A DNA stretch of 64,000 nt from Streptomyces sp. NBC_00663 (GTDB taxonomy: Bacteria > Actinomycetota > Actinomycetes > Streptomycetales > Streptomycetaceae): NCBI RefSeq assembly GCF_036226885.1, contig NZ_CP109027.1, forward strand, positions 3,844,001-3,908,000. The letters are read 5' to 3'. Below are positions 58,785 to 64,000 of the stretch, one piece after another. Both the position numbers and the translations under genes were made by a program. How positions within the stretch are numbered: the first letter of the stretch is position 1; each line of letters opens with the position of its first letter. Under the pieces are notes generated by a model. That model saw only the letters and a program-made list of their open reading frames with translations, was not told the origin of the DNA and ran no database searches.

Positions 58785-60097
58785 CAGCGGAGGAACCCTT
58801 CGTAATTGCGCTGCTGGAGCTGGCTCTCGATCTGCTTCACCGTCTCGAGACCGACACCCACGATGATCAGGATGCTGGTACCGCCGAAGGGGAAGTTCTG
58901 GTTTGCCCCGAAACCAACCAACGCCATCGTCGGGACGAGAGCAATCAGGCCCAAGTACAGCGAACCCGGCCAGGTGATCCGGTTGAGCACGTACGACAGG
59001 TACTCAGCGGTCGGTCGGCCAGCCCGGATGCCCGGGATGAAGCCACCATACTTCTTCATGTTGTCGGCGACTTCCTCGGGGTTGAACGAGATAGCCACGT
59101 AGAAGAAGGCGAAGAAAACGATGAGCAAGAAGTACATCGTGATGTAAATCGGGTGGTCCCCCTTGGTGAGGTTCCGCTCGATCCACGTCTTCCAGCCCGA
59201 CTGGTCGTTCGAGAACTGCGCGATGAGGGCCGGGATGTAGAGCAGCGACGACGCGAAGATGACGGGAATCACACCCGCCTGGTTCACCTTCAGCGGGATG
59301 TACGTCGACGTACCGCCGTAGGCGCGGCGGCCGATCATCCGCTTCGCGTACTGCACCGGGATACGGCGCTGGGCCTGCTCGACGAAGACCACCAGGCCGA
59401 CCATGACCAGGCCGACGAGGATGACGGTGCCGAACTCGATCCAGCCGTCGGCCAGGGTGCCGGACTTCTTGATGGCCCACAGCGCGGACGGGAAGGTCGC
59501 GGCGATCGAGATGAACATCAGGATCGACATGCCGTTGCCGATGCCGCGGTCGGTGATCAGCTCACCGAGCCACATGACGACGGCCGTACCGGCGGTCATC
59601 GTGATGACCATGACGATCGTGCTGAAGATCGAGCGGTCCGGGACGATGGTCGACGCGGCCGAGCAGCCCGAGAAGAGGGCGCCGCTGCGGGCGGTGGCGA
59701 CGAGGCCGGTGCCCTGAAGGATGGCGAGCGCCACGGTCAGGTAACGGGTGTACTGCGTGATCTTCGCCGTACCGGCCTGGCCCTCCTTCTTGAGGGCTTC
59801 CAGACGCGGGATCACGACGGTCAGCAGCTGAAGGATGATGCTCGCCGTGATGTACGGCATGATCCCCAGCGCGAAGATCGTGATCTGGAGCAGCGCGCCG
59901 CCGCTGAACATGTTGACCAGACCGAAGAGGCCCTGGTTCGCGGACGCCTCGTCGACGCACTGCTGGACGGACTTGTAGTCGACGCCCGGGATCGGGATAT
60001 GCGTACCGACCCGGTACACCACGATGATGGCGAGCGTGAAGAGCAGCTTCTTGCGCAGGTCGGGCGTCCTGAACGCCCGGGCGAACGCGGTGAGCAC
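58784..60097 (-). CDS. secY: Protein translocase subunit SecY
   Basis: A 437-residue SecY with about ten transmembrane helices. MLTAFARAFRTPDLRKKLLF starts it, MFSGGALLQITIFALGIMPYI and GIGNGMSILMFISIAATFP are conserved helices, and YGGFIPGIRAGRPTAEYL with the cytoplasmic basic loops is characteristic. It is the protein-conducting channel. The 244-base gap upstream contains a terminator-like hairpin and probably a secY promoter. Confidence 0.98.
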   Translation of the reverse strand: MLTAFARAFRTPDLRKKLLFTLAIIVVYRVGTHIPIPGVDYKSVQQCVDEASANQGLFGLVNMFSGGALLQITIFALGIMPYITASIILQLLTVVIPRLEALKKEGQAGTAKITQYTRYLTVALAILQGTGLVATARSGALFSGCSAASTIVPDRSIFSTIVMVITMTAGTAVVMWLGELITDRGIGNGMSILMFISIAATFPSALWAIKKSGTLADGWIEFGTVILVGLVMVGLVVFVEQAQRRIPVQYAKRMIGRRAYGGTSTYIPLKVNQAGVIPVIFASSLLYIPALIAQFSNDQSGWKTWIERNLTKGDHPIYITMYFLLIVFFAFFYVAISFNPEEVADNMKKYGGFIPGIRAGRPTAEYLSYVLNRITWPGSLYLGLIALVPTMALVGFGANQNFPFGGTSILIIVGVGLETVKQIESQLQQRNYEGFLR

Positions 60098-60190
60098 GGT
60101 GCCTCCTGCGACCCCCGCGCTACTGCGTCAAGGGTGACGGTCTTGAGGTTCGACGGATACAGACGAATACGTAACGGTCAACTGCCGCTC

Positions 60191-60214
60191 AGGGTGCCCC
60201 ATGTGAAGCACCCT
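60191..60214 (-). other. Small hairpin in the secY leader
   Basis: AGGGTGC and GCACCCT pair around a ten-base loop, about 95 bases upstream of the secY start. It would be transcribed as part of the secY 5' leader if the promoter lies near 60250. Confidence 0.4.
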
Positions 60215-60272
60215 GTGGAAGTAGGCAGTGCAGGCCACCTTACCGGCGAGACTGCCACCCTAGGAACGACCA

Positions 60273-60306
60273 ACCGGGGATACCCCTTTTGTGGGGTATC
60301 CCCGGT
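60273..60306 (-). terminator. Perfect 14-bp hairpin between rplO and secY
   Basis: ACCGGGGATACCCC and GGGGTATCCCCGGT pair without mismatch around a six-base loop, 36 bases after the rplO stop. Placed inside the spc operon, it should terminate or attenuate transcription after rplO and separate ribosomal genes from secY-adk-map. Confidence 0.85.
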
Positions 60307-60341
60307 CGGGATCGCTCAAGTCATCGAGACGCCTGAGATGT

Positions 60342-60797
60342 TCAGACGAGCTCGGTGACGGTGCCGCCGGCGGCGGTGATCTTCTCCTTGGCGGAACCGG
60401 AGACGGCGTCAACCGTCACCTGGAGCGCCACCGAGATCTCACCCTGACCGAGGACCTTGACGAGGCTGTTCTTGCGAACGGCACCCTTGGCCACCAGACC
60501 CTCGACGGTGACCTCGCCACCCTCGGGGTAGAGCGCGGCCAGCTTGTCCAGGTTCACGACCTGGAACTCGACCTTGAAGGGGTTCTTGAAGCCCTTGAGC
60601 TTCGGAAGACGCATGTGGAGGGGCATCTGGCCACCCTCGAAGCGCTCCGGAACCTGGTAACGGGCCTTCGTACCCTTGGTACCACGACCAGCCGTCTTAC
60701 CCTTCGACGCCTCACCACGACCCACACGGGTCTTGGCGGTCTTGGCGCCCGGGGCGGGACGGAGGTTGTGGATCTTGAGCGGGTTGTTCTCCGCCAT
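60342..60797 (-). CDS. rplO: 50S ribosomal protein L15
   Basis: A 151-residue L15: MAENNPLKIHNLRPAPGAKT, then the glycine/basic stretch KTRVGRGEASKGKTAGRGTKG, and FEGGQMPLHMRLPKLKGFKN. It is a late-assembling large-subunit protein. It starts two bases after the rpmD stop. Confidence 0.98.
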   Translation of the reverse strand: MAENNPLKIHNLRPAPGAKTAKTRVGRGEASKGKTAGRGTKGTKARYQVPERFEGGQMPLHMRLPKLKGFKNPFKVEFQVVNLDKLAALYPEGGEVTVEGLVAKGAVRKNSLVKVLGQGEISVALQVTVDAVSGSAKEKITAAGGTVTELV

Positions 60798-60799
60798 GA

Positions 60800-60982
60800 T
60801 CAGTCGACCTCCTCGACCGTCACGAGGTGGCGGACGGTGTGCACCATGCCGCGGAACTCGGGACGATCCTCCTTGACGACCTGCGTGTTGATGCCCTTGA
60901 GACCAAGGGAGCGCAGGGTGTCACGGTGGTTCTGCTTGCTGCCGATGTACGACTTCGTCTGCGTGATCTTGAGCTGAGCCAT
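60800..60982 (-). CDS. rpmD: 50S ribosomal protein L30
   Basis: A 60-residue L30 from the ATG at 60980-60982, reading MAQLKITQTKSYIGSKQNHR, then TLRSLGLKGINTQVV and GMVHTVRHLVTVEEVD. The longer open frame upstream runs through rpsE and is not coding. The start overlaps the rpsE stop by one base. Confidence 0.97.
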   Translation of the reverse strand: MAQLKITQTKSYIGSKQNHRDTLRSLGLKGINTQVVKEDRPEFRGMVHTVRHLVTVEEVD

Positions 60983-61590
60983 TACGCAGCACCAGCCCCG
61001 GCACGCGCACGCAGCAGAGCCGCGGGAGCGACGTCCTCGAGGGGCAGACCACGGCGAGCCGCGATCTCCTCGGGACGCTGCAAGCCCTTCAGGGCCTCCA
61101 CGGTCGCGTGCACGATGTTGATCGCGTTCGACGAGCCGAGCGACTTCGACAGGATGTCGTGAACGCCGGCGCACTCGAGCACGGCACGCACCGGGCCACC
61201 GGCGATAACGCCGGTACCGGGGGACGCCGGCTTGAGCAGGACGACGCCCGCCGCCTTCTCACCCGTGATCGGGTGCGGGATGGTGCCCTGGATACGGGGG
61301 ACCTTGAAGAAGTGCTTCTTGGCCTCCTCAACACCCTTGGCGATGGCGGCCGGCACCTCCTTGGCCTTGCCGTAGCCGACACCGACGGTGCCATCGCCAT
61401 CGCCCACTACGACGAGCGCAGTGAAGCTGAAGCGACGACCACCCTTCACAACCTTGGCGACACGGTTGATCGCGACGACACGCTCAACGTAAGCAGTCTT
61501 CTCGGCGGCAGCAGCGCCACCGTCACGACCCTTACGGTCCCGCCGCTCGCCGCCACCGGCACCGCTTCCGCGGCGCTGGGGTCCAGCCAT
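60982..61590 (-). CDS. rpsE: 30S ribosomal protein S5
   Basis: A 202-residue S5. After a Gly/Arg-rich N-terminal extension of about 35 residues, the double-stranded-RNA-binding fold starts at YVERVVAINRVAKVVKGGRRF; GDGDGTVGVGYGKAKEVPAAI and LLKPASPGTGVIAGGPVRAVLE are classical. It contributes to decoding accuracy. Confidence 0.98.
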   Translation of the reverse strand: MAGPQRRGSGAGGGERRDRKGRDGGAAAAEKTAYVERVVAINRVAKVVKGGRRFSFTALVVVGDGDGTVGVGYGKAKEVPAAIAKGVEEAKKHFFKVPRIQGTIPHPITGEKAAGVVLLKPASPGTGVIAGGPVRAVLECAGVHDILSKSLGSSNAINIVHATVEALKGLQRPEEIAARRGLPLEDVAPAALLRARAGAGAA

Positions 61591-61626
61591 TGGATTACCT
61601 CTCTCTTTCCGCTAGCTACGAGCGGC

Positions 61627-62010
61627 TCAGAACTTGAGCCCGGCTTCGCGGGCGGCGTCCGCCAGGGCGGCGATGCGCCCGGCGTACTGGTTGCCACCAC
61701 GGTCGAATACGACAGCCTCGACGCCCGCGGCCTTGGCGCGCTCGGCGACCAGGGCGCCGACCGACTTTGCCTGCGCGGACTTGTCGCCCTCGTTGCCGCG
61801 GATCGTGGTGTCCAGGGTCGACGCCGACGCCAGGGTGTGACCCTTGATGTCGTCGATGACCTGGGCCACGATGTGGCGGTTCGAGCGCGTGACTACGAGA
61901 CGCGGACGCTCAGCCGTACCCGAGATGTGCTTACGGATACGAATGTGACGGCGCTTGATCGCGGCGCGCTTGTAGGCGTCGCCCTTGAGGATCTTCTGTC
62001 CGTATGCCAT
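61627..62010 (-). CDS. rplR: 50S ribosomal protein L18
   Basis: A 127-residue L18, the 5S rRNA-binding protein: RRHIRIRKHISGTAERPRLVV, HIVAQVIDDIKGHTLASAST and the C-terminal YAGRIAALADAAREAGLKF. It follows rplF by three bases. Confidence 0.98.
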   Translation of the reverse strand: MAYGQKILKGDAYKRAAIKRRHIRIRKHISGTAERPRLVVTRSNRHIVAQVIDDIKGHTLASASTLDTTIRGNEGDKSAQAKSVGALVAERAKAAGVEAVVFDRGGNQYAGRIAALADAAREAGLKF

Positions 62011-62013
62011 GGC

Positions 62014-62553
62014 TTACTTACCCGCCTTTCCGACCTTGCGGCGGATGACTTCGCCCTCGTACTTGACACCCTTGGCCTTGTACGGGTCGGGCTTGCGCAG
62101 CTTGCGGATGTTGGCCGCAACCTCGCCAACCTTCTGCTTGTCGATGCCCTCGACCGAGAAACGGGTCGGGTTCTCCACCTTGAAGGTGATGCCCTCGGGG
62201 GCCTCGACGGTGATCGAGTGGCTGTAGCCGAGCGCGAACTCGAGGCTCGATCCCTTGGCCGCAACGCGGTAACCGACACCGCTGATCTCGAGCTTCTTCA
62301 CGTAACCCTCGGTCACGCCGGTGATCATGTTCGCCACCAGCGTGCGGGACAGGCCGTGCAGGGCCTTGTTCTGACGCTCGTCGTTCGGGCGGGTGACGTT
62401 CAGAACGCCGTCCTCACCCTTAGCGATCTCGATCGGCGCAGCGACGGTGTGGGTCAGCGAGCCCTTGGGGCCCTTGACCGCGACCGTACGGCCGTCGATG
62501 GTGACGTCCACGCCGGCGGGAACCGTGATGGGGAGCTTGCCAATACGCGACAT
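62014..62553 (-). CDS. rplF: 50S ribosomal protein L6
   Basis: A 179-residue L6 of two similar domains. MSRIGKLPITVPAGVDVTID begins the first and GYSHSITVEAPEGITF the second; the end KGVKYEGEVIRRKVGKAGK is standard. It sits near the GTPase centre of the large subunit. Confidence 0.98.
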   Translation of the reverse strand: MSRIGKLPITVPAGVDVTIDGRTVAVKGPKGSLTHTVAAPIEIAKGEDGVLNVTRPNDERQNKALHGLSRTLVANMITGVTEGYVKKLEISGVGYRVAAKGSSLEFALGYSHSITVEAPEGITFKVENPTRFSVEGIDKQKVGEVAANIRKLRKPDPYKAKGVKYEGEVIRRKVGKAGK

Positions 62554-62578
62554 AGCTTTTTCCTCCGATTCCTTTCCG

Positions 62579-62977
62579 CTACCAGACGTAGGCGAGGACT
62601 TCTCCGCCTACGCCCTTCTTGCCGGCCTGCTTGTCGGTCAGAAGACCGTGCGACGTGGAGATGATCGCCACGCCGAGGCCACCGAGGACCTTGGGCAGGG
62701 AGGTGGACTTCGCGTAAACCCGGAGACCGGGCTTGGAGATCCGCTTGATGCCCGCGATGGAGCGCTCACGGTTCGGGCCGAACTTCAGCTCGAGGACGAG
62801 GTTCTTGCCGACCTCGGCGTCCTCGACCTTCCAGCCCGTGATGAAGCCCTCCTGCTGGAGGATCTCCGCGATGTGAGACTTGATCTTGGACGCCGGCATC
62901 GTCACGGAGTCGTGGTATGCCGAGTTCGCGTTCCGCAGACGCGTAAGCATGTCTGCGATCGGATCAGTCATGGTCAT
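62579..62977 (-). CDS. rpsH: 30S ribosomal protein S8
   Basis: A 132-residue S8: MTMTDPIADMLTRLRNANSA, SKIKSHIAEILQQEGFI and the C-terminal STSHGLLTDKQAGKKGVGGE. S8 binds 16S rRNA and, in E. coli, represses its own operon. Its gene is preceded here by an unusually long 213-base gap after rpsN containing two hairpins. Confidence 0.98.
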   Translation of the reverse strand: MTMTDPIADMLTRLRNANSAYHDSVTMPASKIKSHIAEILQQEGFITGWKVEDAEVGKNLVLELKFGPNRERSIAGIKRISKPGLRVYAKSTSLPKVLGGLGVAIISTSHGLLTDKQAGKKGVGGEVLAYVW

Positions 62978-63094
62978 GAATTGGCCTTCGGCCTCTCTCG
63001 CCGGGGTTTCCAGGTGCCCATCCCTCTCCTCGATCCGAGACGAGGCGGGTGCGGTGCGGTGGACCTACGGCGTAGTAAGTCGTACGGGCGACCG

Positions 63095-63143
63095 TCAGGC
63101 GCCCAACCCTCCAAGCCTAAGCCATGGAGAGGAGGGCGCCTGA
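63095..63143 (-). promoter_or_regulatory. Long hairpin in the rpsN-rpsH gap
   Basis: TCAGGCGCCC (63095-63104) and GGGCGCCTGA (63134-63143) are perfect 10-base arms, and CCCTCC inside the loop can pair with the GGAG/GAGG stretch near 63126-63133. The structure lies 118 bases before the rpsH start. It may be an attenuator, a processing site or a binding site for a ribosomal protein. Confidence 0.5.
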
Positions 63144-63172
63144 CACGCCCATTGCTTACCGAGAGCCCTTGG

Positions 63173-63192
63173 AGTCCCTAAAAGCAGGGACT
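63173..63192 (-). other. Hairpin at the rpsN stop codon
   Basis: AGTCCCT (63173-63179) pairs with AGGGACT (63186-63192) around AAAAGC; the second arm includes part of the rpsN stop codon. It could protect the rpsN 3' end or terminate weakly. Confidence 0.5.
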
Positions 63193-63376
63193 ACCAGGAG
63201 CTCTTGGTCACGCCCGGCAGCTCGCCACGGTGAGCCATCTCACGAAGGCACACGCGGCACAGGCCGAACTTGCGGTACACGGAGTGCGGACGGCCGCAGC
63301 GCTGGCAGCGGGTGTACGCACGCACACCGAACTTGGGCTTACGAGCAGCCTTGGCAATCAGAGCCTTCTTCGCCAT
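63191..63376 (-). CDS. rpsN: 30S ribosomal protein S14, zinc-binding (type Z)
   Basis: A 61-residue type Z S14 from the ATG at 63374-63376: MAKKALIAKAARKPKFGVRA, then Cys24/Cys27 and Cys40/Cys43 forming the zinc ribbon, and the end GELPGVTKSSW. The extra MSE codons upstream in the open frame are not needed. Being the C+ form, it depends on zinc; a C- paralogue is expected elsewhere in the genome. Confidence 0.97.
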   Translation of the reverse strand: MAKKALIAKAARKPKFGVRAYTRCQRCGRPHSVYRKFGLCRVCLREMAHRGELPGVTKSSW

Positions 63377-63381
63377 CTCGC

Positions 63382-63939
63382 TCACGCCTCCTTGAAGGGG
63401 AAGCCGAGGTGACGAAGGAGCGCGCGGCCCTCAGCGTCGTTGGTCGCCGTGGTCACCACGGTGATGTCCATGCCCCGGGTACGGTCGATCTTGTCCTGGT
63501 CGATCTCGTGGAACATGACCTGCTCGGTGAGACCGAAGGTGTAGTTGCCACGGCCGTCGAACTGCTTGGGGGACAGACCACGGAAGTCGCGGATGCGCGG
63601 GAGCGCGAGCGACAGGGTGCGGTCCAGGAACTCCCACATGCGGTCGCCACGGAGCGTGACGTGGGCACCGATCGGCTGGCCCTCACGCAGCTTGAACTGC
63701 GCGATGGACTTGCGGGCCTTGGTGACGGCCGGCTTCTGACCGGTGATCGTGGTGAGGTCGCGAATCGCGCCGTCGATCAGCTTGGAGTCGCGGGCGGCGT
63801 CGCCCACACCCATGTTGACCACGATCTTGACGAGGCCGGGGATCTGCATGACGTTCTCGTAGGAGAACTCCTCACGCAGCTTGCCCGCGATCTCCTCGCG
63901 GTACTTCGTCTTGAGACGCGGAGTGGTGGTGGTAGCCAT
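63382..63939 (-). CDS. rplE: 50S ribosomal protein L5
   Basis: A 185-residue L5: RLKTKYREEIAGKLREEFSY, VKIVVNMGVGDAARDSKLID, GDRMWEFLDRTLSLALPRIRD and IDRTRGMDITVVTTA. It binds 5S rRNA and contacts the small subunit. Its ATG overlaps the rplX stop by one base, indicating translational coupling. Confidence 0.98.
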   Translation of the reverse strand: MATTTTPRLKTKYREEIAGKLREEFSYENVMQIPGLVKIVVNMGVGDAARDSKLIDGAIRDLTTITGQKPAVTKARKSIAQFKLREGQPIGAHVTLRGDRMWEFLDRTLSLALPRIRDFRGLSPKQFDGRGNYTFGLTEQVMFHEIDQDKIDRTRGMDITVVTTATNDAEGRALLRHLGFPFKEA

Positions 63940-64000
63940 CAGATGTCCTCACCCGTCCGCTTGGCAACGCGGATCTTGTTGCCCTCGTCGTCGAAGCGGT
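63939..64000 (-). CDS. rplX: 50S ribosomal protein L24, C-terminal fragment
   Basis: Only the last 19 codons plus the stop are inside the window: RFDDEGNKIRVAKRTGEDI. This is a standard L24 C-terminus and the position directly before rplE is the canonical spc operon order. The rest lies beyond the right edge. Confidence 0.93.
   Translation of the reverse strand, partial: RFDDEGNKIRVAKRTGEDI

Overview
The window looks like a chromosomal segment of a Streptomyces (or close actinomycete). Coding regions are extremely GC-rich, GTG starts are common, genes often overlap by four bases (ATGA/GTGA), and housekeeping genes sit in the order typical of the genus: groES-groEL1, the tsaD-rimI-tsaB-tsaE-alr-nnr-acpS block, glmS-coaA-glmM, rpsI-rplM, truA, and the distal spc/alpha ribosomal operon from rplX to rplQ. 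No rRNA or tRNA gene and no transposase was recognised.

Region 1 (1-8.3 kb, accessory). A minus-strand operon starts at a heme-oxygenase-like diiron protein (7431) and runs off the left edge. It encodes that protein, two ATP-grasp ligases, a YqcI/YcgG (GntA-like) heme N-oxygenase candidate, an SDR, a StrB1-type amidinotransferase, a GNAT protein fused to a 2Fe-2S ferredoxin domain, and a MOSC (YcbX/mARC-like) protein. This reads as an unassigned biosynthetic cluster for a guanidino compound modified by N-oxygenation. A divergent SnoaL-like gene and a bidirectional terminator separate it from groEL1.

Region 2 (8.4-31 kb). groES-groEL1 lie under two CIRCE operators. Then come two tandem lipoprotein polysaccharide deacetylases, a SAM methyltransferase, a beta-propeller/cell-wall-binding-repeat protein, an ECF42-type sigma factor with its DGPF partner, an FG-GAP secreted protein and an LCP ligase. 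A xylan locus follows (GH10-CBM2 xylanase, LacI regulator, GH3 beta-xylosidase) with matching CGAA-N3-TTCG operator candidates, then an M48 protease pair and the t6A genes tsaD-rimI-tsaB.

Region 3 (31-44 kb). A 54-residue small protein is followed by tsaE, an alpha/beta hydrolase, alr, nnr, acpS, a DUF4239 protein, glmS, coaA, a DUF389 protein, glmM, rpsI and rplM. The 3' end of nnr has been tandemly duplicated (about 184 bp per unit) into the gap before alr.

Region 4 (44.3-52.9 kb, accessory). Plus-strand genes lie inside the ribosomal neighbourhood: a GH26 mannanase-like enzyme, an Egghead-like family 2 glycosyltransferase, a GH113-like enzyme, a sugar-1-phosphate nucleotidyltransferase and an acyltransferase-SGNH protein. 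Together they suggest synthesis, trimming and O-acylation of a beta-mannan-type exopolysaccharide.

Region 5 (52.9-64 kb). truA, rplQ, rpoA, rpsK, rpsM, rpmJ, infA, map, adk, secY, rplO, rpmD, rpsE, rplR, rplF, rpsH, rpsN, rplE and the tail of rplX are all on the minus strand. Distinctive hairpins occur between rplO and secY and between rpsN and rpsH.

Functions come from reading translated motifs by eye; no database search was possible.
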